A stretch of 64,000 nucleotides of DNA, taken from contig JAFPVA010000130.1 of the NCBI GenBank assembly GCA_017413105.1, positions 1 to 64,000 of the forward strand, given 5' to 3'. The translations under genes and the position numbers were made by a program. Every line of letters starts with the position of its first letter. The first letter of the stretch is position 1. Shown here one piece after another: positions 24,900 to 34,091 of this stretch. The notes under the pieces are model-generated. The model worked only from the letters and a program-made list of their open reading frames with translations. It was not told where the DNA came from and did not search any database. The stretch is from Butyrivibrio sp. Its GTDB lineage: Bacteria > Bacillota > Clostridia > Lachnospirales > Lachnospiraceae.

Positions 24900-24973
24900 G
24901 TTGCCTCCTTCTTCAAAAAACTCGCTAACTTTGGCGGAGTAAAAACTCACTTAAGCCTAGTTAAGCGGCATAC
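24900..24973 (-). promoter_or_regulatory. structured rplU leader, likely L21 autoregulatory / attenuator element
   Basis: The 5' UTR can form a terminator-like hairpin, ACTCCGC (24940-24934) with GCGAGT (24925-24920, one bulged C), followed at once by TTTTTT and then the GGAGG site. The same ACTC can pair instead with GAGT at 24948-24945, and an upstream CTTAA/TTAAG hairpin also exists. Mutually exclusive pairing next to a U-run is what an L21 leader would need. A named L21 leader family exists; membership is inferred. Confidence 0.55.
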
Positions 24974-24979
24974 CATGAT

Positions 24980-25008
24980 AATATAGCACTGACCTATTTC
25001 ATTGTCAA
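24980..25008 (-). promoter_or_regulatory. strong rplU promoter
   Basis: Minus strand TTGACA (25008-25003), 17-bp spacer, TATATT (24985-24980), about 85 bp before the rplU ATG. Confidence 0.8.
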
Positions 25009-25039
25009 CACTATTTCGTTATATTTTTTTTAAAGTTTA

Positions 25040-26224
25040 TTAGCTGCCTGCAATTTCCAACAATAGTTCTTTTAATGATTTATCGTTTTTATTCCTTGTA
25101 AGTTCCATTATCCCCAGGCCGGTAATATCTACGAAAGTTGTATGAATTGGATCCATTCTGCAGAGTTCCTTAACATGCTCTGACAGTTCATCATATTTTG
25201 AAGCTTCTTTCATATTTATAAAATCAATAAGAATCATGCCTGTAAGATTCCTGAGGCGAATCTGTCTCATTATTTCTTCTGATGCTTCAAGATTTACCTG
25301 ATAAGAAATATCTTTTTTACTCTTTATTGCTTTTCCGGAATTTACATCTATGGCATTAAAGCTTTCAAGCTGTTCAATGATAAGAAAGGCTCCACTCTTA
25401 AGCCATATTTTATTTGACCTTAACTCTTCTATTTTTGAAGGAATGCCATGTATACCGGAATCTTCGATAATCTGCGGATCATCATAACCTCTTACTTTAA
25501 GAAAAGAAAGAGCTTTCCTAATGGTGATATTCTGTATATCATCTTCAGAATTTTCGTTTGAAAGTGGCGAATACAAACAGGAATAGATTGTTCTTGTACG
25601 GGCAGCCTGCAATAAATCAGACATCTTTTCCAATACTGAAGAAGCATCATTGATTATATCCTCAACATAGTCTGAATTATTATCTGATAGCAGGTCTGCT
25701 GCATTTGTCCGGATAATAAATCCGATGTCTTCTCCATATAGTCTATCTTTATAGGAAAGGCTTAAACTTTGCAGTTTATCCTTTGTGCCATCCAACAACT
25801 CTTTTCTTATTGCGTCATTTAGTTTAACAGAAGCACCGACACCGTTTCTGCCAAGAGTGATGACGATATATTTTCCGGATAAAGAAATACCTGTAGTAAG
25901 CTTACATTTTTTGGTCTTGATAGCTTCTGATTCAATTTGAACAAGAACCTCATCTCCAGCCTTTAAGACAGCATCATTTCCTGAATTCTTTCTGGTTATG
26001 CAGGATTTTACAACATTTTTAAGGGAAAGGTATCCTATTTCGTCCTTTCCTATCTTTACGAAAGCAGCATCAAGGTTTCCTACTATGTGATCGACTTTAC
26101 CAATATAGATTTTACCTAAGGCGCTTTCTCTCACAAAAGAAAGAAATTCCATTTTGTTATTGATAAAGCCGCAAACAACAGGCGTATTATTATATTTGGA
26201 TAATATTATGCTTGCATTCTGCAA
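25040..26224 (-). CDS. rng: ribonuclease E/G family endoribonuclease
   Basis: Single-strand-specific endoribonuclease for rRNA or mRNA processing. The 394-aa protein has an N-terminal S1-like region (GKIYIGKVDHIVGNLDAAFVKIG...GYLSL), and the catalytic blocks FNAIDVNSGKAI and GMILIDFINMKE, with the two metal-binding aspartates. It lacks the C-terminal CxxC zinc link and the degradosome scaffold of E. coli RNase E, as usual for short clostridial members. The start is TTG 26224 preceded by AGAGG at 9 bp; no ATG is close. It follows the radical-SAM-associated gene by 16 bp. Confident. Confidence 0.93.
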   Translation of the reverse strand: MQNASIILSKYNNTPVVCGFINNKMEFLSFVRESALGKIYIGKVDHIVGNLDAAFVKIGKDEIGYLSLKNVVKSCITRKNSGNDAVLKAGDEVLVQIESEAIKTKKCKLTTGISLSGKYIVITLGRNGVGASVKLNDAIRKELLDGTKDKLQSLSLSYKDRLYGEDIGFIIRTNAADLLSDNNSDYVEDIINDASSVLEKMSDLLQAARTRTIYSCLYSPLSNENSEDDIQNITIRKALSFLKVRGYDDPQIIEDSGIHGIPSKIEELRSNKIWLKSGAFLIIEQLESFNAIDVNSGKAIKSKKDISYQVNLEASEEIMRQIRLRNLTGMILIDFINMKEASKYDELSEHVKELCRMDPIHTTFVDITGLGIMELTRNKNDKSLKELLLEIAGS

Positions 26225-26240
26225 CTATAGATACCTCTTT

Positions 26241-26966
26241 TCAGGAAACATAAAATTTATCTTCATTCCTGCTATTTATGAAAGGAAGGATATACTTCTT
26301 ATCGCCTTCTTCTATAAGTCTATATATATCTACCCTGTGAACAGCTATTATAGAAGGTGAAAACACCAGTGAAAGGCTATCAAAAAAGCCTTTAAATAAC
26401 AGAGCAGGTTTTAAGGTTGCAAGACTGCTCATACTAAGAAAAAGATTCACTGATTCATTTTCTTTATCAAAAGAGCAATCAAAGATCATTGGTTTCATAT
26501 CAATTTCTTTTTCACCGCTCTTAGTTTTCTTCATAGCAGGAAGTTCGTCTTGACTTAAATAGTCTTCGAATTTACCGATCCAGTCAAAATCCGGCTTGGA
26601 AGTTTCCCGAAAGCAAATGTTGTATCTGGCTGCATAAGCTGCAGTCATAGCCTTCTCATCACCTTCCATAAGCTCTTCTATGGCTAGAATTTCAATACCC
26701 TCGTTCATGACGTTATTTAATCTATTCATAACATCTGTTGTGCTTACCATGGAATTTACAGTCATATCCATGTATTCACCATCGCTTGTAGCGCCAACAC
26801 TTAATGGCTGTGCAAAAGATATAACCTGATGAGGGCTAAAACCTTCGGAATATTTCACATCTATCTCAGCTCTTCTGATGGCTTTCTGGAAATACCTCAT
26901 GACATCCAAGTGGCCTATGAATTTGATAGGGCCATTCTTTGAGAATTTCAGTCTTAATTTATTCAT
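26241..26966 (-). CDS. radical-SAM-associated protein (DUF2344 / TIGR03936 type)
   Basis: A 241-aa protein of the family that always accompanies the large radical SAM protein upstream. Marks: LRLKFSKNGPIKFIGHLDVMRYFQKAIRRAEIDVKYSEGFSPHQVISFAQPLSVGATSDGEYMD, the family's opening block. No cysteine cluster. The pair occurs upstream of rng-rplU in many Clostridia. A tRNA or ribosome-linked modification has been suspected for such pairs from context, but I know of no settled function. Confidence 0.9.
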   Translation of the reverse strand: MNKLRLKFSKNGPIKFIGHLDVMRYFQKAIRRAEIDVKYSEGFSPHQVISFAQPLSVGATSDGEYMDMTVNSMVSTTDVMNRLNNVMNEGIEILAIEELMEGDEKAMTAAYAARYNICFRETSKPDFDWIGKFEDYLSQDELPAMKKTKSGEKEIDMKPMIFDCSFDKENESVNLFLSMSSLATLKPALLFKGFFDSLSLVFSPSIIAVHRVDIYRLIEEGDKKYILPFINSRNEDKFYVS

Positions 26967-26991
26967 AACAATTGTTCTCCAATAGGCTTAA

Positions 26992-28866
26992 TTAACCCTT
27001 ATTTTCAAAGCATACGCCAACACCGTAGGTTCCTGCCCCACATCCAAGGCAGCCTTGTCGACAGTTTGTGGATGGCTTGCCTTCCTTTGCCCTGTTCCAT
27101 TCTCTGAGAAGGAACTTTTTAGTTACACCGCAATCAATGATATCCCATGGGAATATCTCATCCTCGGACCTGATTCTTGTAGTATAGAAGAATGGATCCA
27201 CGTTGCATTCCTTGAAGGTTTCCATCCAGACGTCAAACTTGAAATATTCCTGCCACGCATCAAAAATACATCCCTTTTTATATGCTTTGAGGATTACTTC
27301 TGAAAGCCTTCTGTCTCCCCTTGCAAAAATACCTTCCATCATTGTTGCATCAGCTTCATGCCAATTATATTTTATATGCTTTTGATTAAGCTGGGACATG
27401 ATGCCTTTTCTTGTCTTGTTTGCCTTTTCAAGGAATTCCTCCTTTGTGTTCATGGGTGCCCATTGAAATGGTGTAAAAGGCTTTGGAACAAAGAAAGAGG
27501 TACTTGCAACAATATCAATTGTTCTTCCGTTTCTCTTTTCCTTTGGAACAGTTTCAAAATATTCAACAGCAACTTTATTTGCGATATCACCTATACCAAG
27601 GATATCTTCATCTGTCTCAAAAGGAAGTCCCAACATAAAGTACAGCTTAACCTTATTCCAACCACCAAGGAAGGCTTCATGAGAACCTCTGAGGATATCT
27701 TCTTCAGAAAGGCCTTTGTTAATAACGTCTCTCATTCGCTGAGTTCCGGCTTCAGGAGCAAAGGTAAGAGAACTCTTCTTTACGTCCTGGACTTTACTCA
27801 TAACGTCCAGGGAAAAAGCATCAATTCTTAAAGAAGGCAGTGAAATATTTACCTTCTTTTCGTTACAGCTCTTAATAAGGAAATTTATTAGTTCAGGTAG
27901 TCCTGTATAATCGCTGGAACTAAGGGAACTTAAGGATATTTCTTCATATCCTGTGTTATTTAATGATTCTATTGCAAGCTTCTTTAAATGCTCTACATCT
28001 TTTTCTCTTAAAGGCTTATATAACTGGCCTGCCTGACAGAATCTGCAACCTCTGATGCAGCCTCTCATTACTTCAAGAACTACCCTGTCCTGAGTAATCT
28101 TGCTATAGGGAACCACAGGCTTTGTTGGATAGAAAGCATCAGAAAGATCGCTGCACATTTCTTTTTTGATAACTGCTGGTACATCATCATATAAAGGAGT
28201 CATAGCCTTTATGGTGCCATCTTCCTTGTAGGTCACTTCATAAAGAGAAGGAACATACATACCTGGAATATGTGAAAGTTCTCTCAAAAATTCTTCCCTT
28301 GATATGCCTTCTTTTCTTGCCTTCTTGTAAAGGTCAAATACTTCCCTGTATCTGGTCTCTCCTTCTCCGATATAAAAAAAGTCAAAAAAGTCTGCTATGG
28401 GCTCCGGATTATAGGTGCATGGACCTCCTCCTACGACAATGGGATCATCCCAGGTTCTGTCTGCTGCAAGAAGAGGAACCTTAGAAAGATCAAGAACCTG
28501 TAATATGTTTGTGTAGCACATTTCGTATTGGAGTGTGAAGCCAAGAAAATCAAAATCTTTTACCGGATCCTGGGATTCCAGCGCAAAAAGAGGAATGTCC
28601 TTCTCTCTCAGCACTTTGTCCATATCTTCCCATGGTGAATAGACACGCTCACACCATACGTCACTGTAAGAGTTAAACATTCCATAAAGAATCTGAATAC
28701 CAAGATGAGACATTCCTATGTCATAAACATCCGGAAAGCAAAAGGCAAAGCGAATATCAACCTTGTCTTTGGCTTTGGTAACACTGTTTACTTCGTTACC
28801 AATATACCTCTCCGGTTTTTCTATACTTAGGAGTGTCTCATCAGATAATGCAAGTTTAAAATTCAT
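26992..28866 (-). CDS. radical SAM protein with N-terminal B12-binding-like region (TIGR03960 type)
   Basis: A 624-aa enzyme. The N-terminal 200 residues include VDIRFAFCFPDVYDIGMSHLG and a Rossmann-like region as in B12-binding radical SAM proteins. The [4Fe-4S] motif CxxxCxxC is RGCIRGCRFCQAG (about residue 270), and QLYKPLREK follows. A Cys-rich tail (CRQGCLGCGAG, about residue 610) may bind another cluster. It is the conserved partner of the DUF2344 gene 25 bp downstream. Transcription may come through from the his genes, since hisIE ends only 9 bp upstream. Substrate unknown. Confidence 0.92.
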   Translation of the reverse strand: MNFKLALSDETLLSIEKPERYIGNEVNSVTKAKDKVDIRFAFCFPDVYDIGMSHLGIQILYGMFNSYSDVWCERVYSPWEDMDKVLREKDIPLFALESQDPVKDFDFLGFTLQYEMCYTNILQVLDLSKVPLLAADRTWDDPIVVGGGPCTYNPEPIADFFDFFYIGEGETRYREVFDLYKKARKEGISREEFLRELSHIPGMYVPSLYEVTYKEDGTIKAMTPLYDDVPAVIKKEMCSDLSDAFYPTKPVVPYSKITQDRVVLEVMRGCIRGCRFCQAGQLYKPLREKDVEHLKKLAIESLNNTGYEEISLSSLSSSDYTGLPELINFLIKSCNEKKVNISLPSLRIDAFSLDVMSKVQDVKKSSLTFAPEAGTQRMRDVINKGLSEEDILRGSHEAFLGGWNKVKLYFMLGLPFETDEDILGIGDIANKVAVEYFETVPKEKRNGRTIDIVASTSFFVPKPFTPFQWAPMNTKEEFLEKANKTRKGIMSQLNQKHIKYNWHEADATMMEGIFARGDRRLSEVILKAYKKGCIFDAWQEYFKFDVWMETFKECNVDPFFYTTRIRSEDEIFPWDIIDCGVTKKFLLREWNRAKEGKPSTNCRQGCLGCGAGTYGVGVCFENKG

Positions 28867-28875
28867 ATCATTTCC

Positions 28876-30186
28876 TTATCGTCTTGATAGTTCGTCTGTT
28901 ACATCCTCCCAGCTGACATTTTTTTCAGCCATAAGGACCATCATATGATACAGGAAATCTGACATTTCGTAAACTATTTCATTTGAATTAGGGTTCTTGG
29001 CGGCTATTACCATCTCTGTTGCCTCTTCCCCGACCTTTTTGAGAATCTTATCAAGCCCTTTGTCAAAAAGATAGTTTGTATAAGATCCATCTTTTGGATT
29101 CTGCTTTCTGTCTTTTATTACTTCAAAGACGCTGTCCAAAACCTTTTGAGGATTCTTTTCGCTGTAATCCTTAGATGCAATATTGTTGAAAAAGCAGGAA
29201 TAGCTTCCTGTATGACACGCTGCACCAATCTGCTTTACTTTGGCAAGGATTGTATCAAGGTCACAGTCTGCGGTCAGAGACATAACATATTGGAAATGAG
29301 AACTGGTTTCGCCCTTTAGCCATAACTCATCGCGACTTCTGCTAAAGTATGTCATTTTTCCTGTCCTTAGAGTTTTATTATATGCCTCTTCGTTCATATA
29401 CGCCAGCATAAGAACCTGATCTGTACGATAATCCTGCACAATTACGGGAACCATTCCATCTGAGTTTTTCTTGAACTGTCCCCAGGAAAAAGAAGGCTCT
29501 AACTGGCACATCTTAATGCCTTTATCGATACATTCGTTTTTGATATCCAGTATTTTTTCTGCTTTGGAATTTATATAATTTCCAAAAATACCACCAATCC
29601 TGTCGCAGCTTAAAAGAAGTTGAGTCACACTTATGGGGCTATCATCTACCGGACTTATATAAACTGGAGTACTTAAGCTTAGCTCTTTTTCAATCTCGCT
29701 AACTTCATCATTAGATAATTCCTTGATAGAGAAAATCGCTGATGCATATTCTTCAATGTCAGCCTTTTTATCATTAACCTGATTGTAAGCAGAAAAGCAG
29801 ATACCTATTTTCTCTTTTCCAAATTTTTTTGACACTTCTTCAAGAATTTCGATATTACCAGCCTTTGAGAAATTAAGTAAAGCCATTTTACAGCCTGCAT
29901 AAAGAAGTTTTTTAATATCTTCCATTCTTTTTACATTGCCTGCTCCTATGACTTTTACATCAACGGCTTTGCAAATATCCTTAATGGTATCTAAAGCCTT
30001 ATCATGAGCTGCATCGTCTCCTAAAGGAGAAAGATCAAATACAATAATCTCATCAAAGCCCTGGTCTGAATATTTTTCGGCAAGATCCTTCGGATTATCA
30101 GAAATAACGGACATATCGGTCAATGAACTTACAGCTTTCTGATCCTTAAGATATATTGATGCAATGAATTTTTTTGTATTATTCAT
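28876..30186 (-). CDS. hisIE: HisIE bifunctional enzyme fused to a degenerate HisF-like barrel
   Basis: Steps 2 and 3 of histidine synthesis: PR-ATP pyrophosphohydrolase (HisE) and PR-AMP cyclohydrolase (HisI). The 436-aa protein has HisI at about 225-330 (VPVIVQDYRTDQVLMLAYMN, the metal-binding DCDLD, and CHTGSYSCFF) and HisE at about 345-436 (YTNYLFDKGLDKILKKVGEEATEMVIAAKN). The extra N-terminal 215 residues align with HisA/HisF barrels (DNPKDLAEKYSDQGFDEIIVFDLS; MEDIKKLLYAGCKMALLN), but the catalytic Asp of IPCLDV is Tyr (FIASIYLKDQ), the GGGIR phosphate loop is GAGNVKR, and the second Asp is lost (GICFSAYNQ). That domain is probably non-catalytic. TAATG overlap with hisB. Confidence 0.93.
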   Translation of the reverse strand: MNNTKKFIASIYLKDQKAVSSLTDMSVISDNPKDLAEKYSDQGFDEIIVFDLSPLGDDAAHDKALDTIKDICKAVDVKVIGAGNVKRMEDIKKLLYAGCKMALLNFSKAGNIEILEEVSKKFGKEKIGICFSAYNQVNDKKADIEEYASAIFSIKELSNDEVSEIEKELSLSTPVYISPVDDSPISVTQLLLSCDRIGGIFGNYINSKAEKILDIKNECIDKGIKMCQLEPSFSWGQFKKNSDGMVPVIVQDYRTDQVLMLAYMNEEAYNKTLRTGKMTYFSRSRDELWLKGETSSHFQYVMSLTADCDLDTILAKVKQIGAACHTGSYSCFFNNIASKDYSEKNPQKVLDSVFEVIKDRKQNPKDGSYTNYLFDKGLDKILKKVGEEATEMVIAAKNPNSNEIVYEMSDFLYHMMVLMAEKNVSWEDVTDELSRR

Positions 30187-30776
30187 TAAAGTGCTCCCTT
30201 TGTGCTAAGTACATCAGTTATTCTGGGGTCTATTCTTGTGGCTTCATCAAGCGCTTTTGCAAAGGCTTTAAACAATGCTTCTATTTTGTGATGATCGTTT
30301 ATGCCGGTTATAATACGTAGGTGAAGATTCATGGCAGCTGAATATGATATGGCGTAAAAGAATTCTCTTACCATCTGGGTATCAAATTCACCAACCATAG
30401 TGGATAAGAACTCTCCATCAAATACAAAATATGGTCTTCCACATAGATCAACAGCACTCATTACAAGGCTTTCATCCATAGGAAGTATGCTATCACCATA
30501 TCTGGCAATGCCCTTTTTATCGCCTAAAGCTTTTGCAATTGCCTGTCCAAGCACTATTCCGGTATCTTCTATTGTGTGGTGACAATCTACATTAAGATCG
30601 CCATTAACCTTAACTTTAAGATCAAAGAGTCCATGTCTTGCAAAAGCTTCAAGCATGTGGTCAAAAAATCCTATCCCTGTAGAGATTTCACTCTTTCCGG
30701 AGCCATCGATGCAAAACTCAACTTCTATATCAGTTTCCTTGGTCTTTCTTGCAATACTTGCAGATCTGCAATCCAT
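30186..30776 (-). CDS. hisB: imidazoleglycerol-phosphate dehydratase
   Basis: Step 6 of histidine synthesis. The 196-aa monofunctional enzyme shows the manganese-binding histidine blocks GIGFFDHMLEAFARHG, DCHHTIEDTGIVLGQA, SLHLR-type MNLHLRIITGINDHHKIEALFKAFAKAL. There is no HisB-N phosphatase domain, as normal in Firmicutes. AAGGAGA precedes the ATG. It lies 120 bp after hisD and shares one base with hisIE (TAATG). Secure. Confidence 0.98.
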   Translation of the reverse strand: MDCRSASIARKTKETDIEVEFCIDGSGKSEISTGIGFFDHMLEAFARHGLFDLKVKVNGDLNVDCHHTIEDTGIVLGQAIAKALGDKKGIARYGDSILPMDESLVMSAVDLCGRPYFVFDGEFLSTMVGEFDTQMVREFFYAISYSAAMNLHLRIITGINDHHKIEALFKAFAKALDEATRIDPRITDVLSTKGAL

Positions 30777-30896
30777 AAATTGTATCTCCTTAAATTAGCC
30801 TTACAAAATATTGTTAAATTAATCTTATAAAAATTAAATAACTTGCAGTTTATAATGTTTTTAGAAAGTTAACTTGCAATTTTGTACGTTATTTAT

Positions 30897-32186
30897 TCAT
30901 TCAAATCTGACTGCAATTGAATTAGCATGAGCGGTCAATCCCTCTTTTTTAGCAAAAAGTTCAATATCATTGTGTACTTTAAAGAGTGCTTCTTTTGAGT
31001 ATGAAATAATACTTGTTTTTTTCATGAAGTCATCCACATTAAGAGGTGAGAAGAATCTTGCAGTCGAATTAGTTGGCAAAATGTGATTTGGACCTGCAAA
31101 ATAGTCGCCAAGAGGCTCTGAGGAATAGGAACCAAGAAAAATGGCACCTGCATTTTTAATCTTGGTCATGGTCTCATAAGGATTCTCTGTAATAATCTCA
31201 AGGTGTTCAGATGCAACAGCGTTTGTGGCTTCTATAGCATCATTCATATTATCAGCAATAAATATAAATCCATAGTTTTCAAGGGATTTCCTGATAATAT
31301 CTGCTCTCTCTAAAACCTGCAAAAAACCGTCGATTTCTTTAGCCACTTCATCTGCAAGTCTCTTAGACGTAGTGATCAGAATTGCAGATGCAAGTTCATC
31401 GTGCTCTGCCTGGGATAAAAGATCTGCGGCAACGAATCTTGCATTTGCTGTGTCATCTGCAAGAACCAGAATTTCGCTTGGGCCTGCTATAGAATCGATT
31501 GACACATGTCCGAAGCATGCTTTCTTTGCAAGGGCCACAAATATATTTCCAGGGCCGGTTATCTTGTCTACCTTGGGAACGCTTTCTGTTCCAAAAGCCA
31601 TAGCTGCTATAGCCTGAGCGCCTCCGACTTTGTAGATCTCATCAACACCTGCGATGCTTGCTGCAGCCAAAGTCCCGGGATTTACTTTTCCGTCCTTTCC
31701 GGGAGGTGTACACATAACAATTCTTTCTACTCCCGCAACTCTTGCAGGGACCACATTCATAAGAACACTGGATGGATATGCAGCTTTTCCACCGGGAACA
31801 TATACTCCGGATATTTCTATAGGAAGGATACGCTGCCCTAAAATGCTTCCATCTTCCTTAGTGTCGATCCAGCTGTTCCTTTTCTGTTTCTCGTGGAATA
31901 CGCTGATATTCTCGGCGCTTTTTTTCATAACCTCGATAAACTCAGGGTCAAGGCTGTCGATTGCTTCTTTAATCTCGTCAGCCGTAACTCTGATGTTCCC
32001 CTCATTTATCTCGCACTTATCAAATTTTAAAGTGTAGTCAAAAAGAGCCTTATCTCCATTACTTCTTATGTTTTCGATAATCTCATTTACGGTACTCTCG
32101 TAGCTTGTATAACTACCGGGATTTCGGTTCAGTAAGTTTTTTAATAATTCCTGTTTTGTTTCCTGATTTAGATTAAGAACACGCAT
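30897..32186 (-). CDS. hisD: histidinol dehydrogenase
   Basis: Last two oxidations of histidine synthesis, histidinol to histidine, with zinc and NAD. The 429-aa protein has PGGKAAYPSSVLMNVVPARVAGV, YKVGGAQAIAAMAFGTESVPKVDKITGPGN, AGPSEILVLAD and the zinc-site SQAEHDELA and LPTNSTARF regions. Its start ATG shares its last base with the hisG stop (TAATG). Secure. Confidence 0.98.
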   Translation of the reverse strand: MRVLNLNQETKQELLKNLLNRNPGSYTSYESTVNEIIENIRSNGDKALFDYTLKFDKCEINEGNIRVTADEIKEAIDSLDPEFIEVMKKSAENISVFHEKQKRNSWIDTKEDGSILGQRILPIEISGVYVPGGKAAYPSSVLMNVVPARVAGVERIVMCTPPGKDGKVNPGTLAAASIAGVDEIYKVGGAQAIAAMAFGTESVPKVDKITGPGNIFVALAKKACFGHVSIDSIAGPSEILVLADDTANARFVAADLLSQAEHDELASAILITTSKRLADEVAKEIDGFLQVLERADIIRKSLENYGFIFIADNMNDAIEATNAVASEHLEIITENPYETMTKIKNAGAIFLGSYSSEPLGDYFAGPNHILPTNSTARFFSPLNVDDFMKKTSIISYSKEALFKVHNDIELFAKKEGLTAHANSIAVRFE

Positions 32187-32824
32187 TATGTTAAATTCTC
32201 CTTCATGTCGTTAATAAGCTTCCTTATGCGATCGGTTTCCATCTGCATACTAACCTGATTTACAATCATTCTTGCAGATAAAGGACATATCTCTTCAAGC
32301 ACTTCAAGTCCATTTTCTCTTAAGGTAGATCCGGTTTCTACAATATCAACAATAACATCTGATAGGTTAACTATGGGACCAAGTTCAACAGAACCATTAA
32401 GTTTAATAATATCTACAGTCTGATGTTTTTTGTTAAAGAAATAGTCCTTGGCAATATTTGGATATTTACTTGCTACTCTTATCATTTCCCGATGCTCTAA
32501 GAGCTTTTTGGCATCATGAGGACCACACACACACATTCTGCATTTCCCAAAGCCTAGATCCAATACTTCATAAACTCTTCTGTTTTCTTCAAGAATAGTA
32601 TCTGCTCCAACTATACCAATATCAGCAGCTCCGTATTCAACATAGGTTGGAACATCCGGTCCCTTAGCAAGGAAGAATTTTAGTTTAAGCTCTTCATTAG
32701 TAAAAATTAGCTTTCTGGTTTTCTTATCCAGAATCTCTTCACATTCAATTCCACATTTATTAAGCAGTTCCATAGTGGAGTTAACTAGTCGTCCCTTTCC
32801 AAGGGCAAACGTAAGATATCTCAT
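32186..32824 (-). CDS. hisG: ATP phosphoribosyltransferase catalytic subunit, short form
   Basis: First committed step of histidine synthesis. At 212 aa it is the short HisG, lacking the C-terminal regulatory domain, and so needs HisZ, encoded 44 bp upstream. Seen: ALGKGRLVNSTMELL, the AADIGIVGADTI block and the PRPP-binding DVIVDIVETGSTLRENGL. GGAGG precedes the ATG. Secure. Confidence 0.98.
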   Translation of the reverse strand: MRYLTFALGKGRLVNSTMELLNKCGIECEEILDKKTRKLIFTNEELKLKFFLAKGPDVPTYVEYGAADIGIVGADTILEENRRVYEVLDLGFGKCRMCVCGPHDAKKLLEHREMIRVASKYPNIAKDYFFNKKHQTVDIIKLNGSVELGPIVNLSDVIVDIVETGSTLRENGLEVLEEICPLSARMIVNQVSMQMETDRIRKLINDMKENLT

Positions 32825-32868
32825 AAATCCTCCGAATAATCAGCAAACAATCAAAATTAATAGTACAT

Positions 32869-33978
32869 TTACGTATGGATAAGGACAACGTTCTCACCGG
32901 CATTTCGCAATTTCTTAGCCTCTTCCAAAGATTCTTTGAAAGTTTCATCCGTGTAGGTTATCACAGAAACCTCTTTTTCTTCGTCTATGGCGATATTTTG
33001 TCTGTAAAGAGCAGATAAAAGGTCATCCAATATTATGGAAAAACCGATAGATGGAGCATCTTTTCCATATTTTCCGAGAAGATTGTCATATCTTCCGCCC
33101 TTTGCAATGGCATCTCCGACACCATAGGTGTAGGCACTGAAAATCACTCCTGTATAGTAGTTGAATTTACTTAGTATCCCAAGATCAAAAGATACATATT
33201 TCTCGACGCCATAGTAGGTAAGAACTGTATAAAGCTCCTTCAATCGACTGACCGCTTTTACGGATCTCTCATTTTTCACTTCCAAAAGAGCTTTATCTAA
33301 AGCATCATCTGAGCTAATAAACTCTGACACTTTGACGATAAGATTTTTGTACTTGTCCGGGATATTATTTTCTACCATGATGCTCTCGGCAGCGAAATAG
33401 TTTTTGCCTATTATGGCTTCTCTTATCTTCTCCTCAGTTTCATCGCTGATTCCGGCTTCCTCGCAGATTCCCTTATAATAATCAGCATCTCCTATACTCA
33501 CCTGAAAATCATTAAGCCCTGTACATTTAAGTGATTCAATTAAAAGAGCTATGATCTCGGCGTCAGCATAAACCGATGGGTCATTCATAAGCTCAACACC
33601 GATATTGTAGTTTTCCTTTAATTTCCCCTGAAGGTTAGAGGTATTAAGAAAGGCATTTCCTTCATAGCAAACTCTTACAGGATTGCCGTTTTCCAGCATA
33701 ACCTTTGATGCACATCTTGCTATTGAAGGTGTAAAATCAGGCCGCAGAACCAGCGTGTTACCCTCAGTATCAAAAAATTTAAAAAGCTGCTTGGCATCAG
33801 ATGCATTTATCTCTTCAGCAAAGACATCAAAGAATTCAAAGGTAGGAGTCTCAATATCTGCAAAGCCAAAGCTCTTCATCTTATCATGTATTCTTCCTGC
33901 TAGAATTTTTCTGTCGCTGCATTCTCTTCCGTAAACGTCTCTAACTCCGTCAGGGGTATGTAGTAAAAACTTACTCAT
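32869..33978 (-). CDS. hisZ: ATP phosphoribosyltransferase regulatory subunit HisZ
   Basis: Paralogue of histidyl-tRNA synthetase without the tRNA-binding domain; it forms the hetero-octamer with short HisG and carries histidine feedback. The 369-aa protein has TPDGVRDVYGREC, motif 2-like VLRPDFTPSIARC and motif 3-like AIAKGGRYDNLLGKYG...SIGFSIILDDLLSAL. It heads the his genes with its own promoter. The C-terminus is short (ends ENVVLIHT), so a small tail domain of longer homologues may be absent. Confident. Confidence 0.95.
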   Translation of the reverse strand: MSKFLLHTPDGVRDVYGRECSDRKILAGRIHDKMKSFGFADIETPTFEFFDVFAEEINASDAKQLFKFFDTEGNTLVLRPDFTPSIARCASKVMLENGNPVRVCYEGNAFLNTSNLQGKLKENYNIGVELMNDPSVYADAEIIALLIESLKCTGLNDFQVSIGDADYYKGICEEAGISDETEEKIREAIIGKNYFAAESIMVENNIPDKYKNLIVKVSEFISSDDALDKALLEVKNERSVKAVSRLKELYTVLTYYGVEKYVSFDLGILSKFNYYTGVIFSAYTYGVGDAIAKGGRYDNLLGKYGKDAPSIGFSIILDDLLSALYRQNIAIDEEKEVSVITYTDETFKESLEEAKKLRNAGENVVLIHT

Positions 33979-34052
33979 AGAATCTCCTTAATTTTGAAAC
34001 AACACTTTATTACTGCGCAGTGCTATCATGCTAATTCGGTATCATATTACAG

Positions 34053-34081
34053 AGTTTACAGTACATAAAATGATATGTCAA
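34053..34081 (-). promoter_or_regulatory. promoter of the histidine operon
   Basis: Minus strand TTGACA (34081-34076), 17-bp spacer, TAAACT (34058-34053). The leader holds a small palindrome ACTGCGCAGT at 34012-34021 that could be an operator. I see no T-box or obvious His-codon leader peptide. Confidence 0.6.
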
Positions 34082-34091
34082 CAAAAAGATA

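Noticed and set aside
33979..34052. T-box or His-codon attenuator before the histidine genes
   Set aside because: The leader of about 70 nt is too short and has no T-box core, terminator hairpin or His-codon run.
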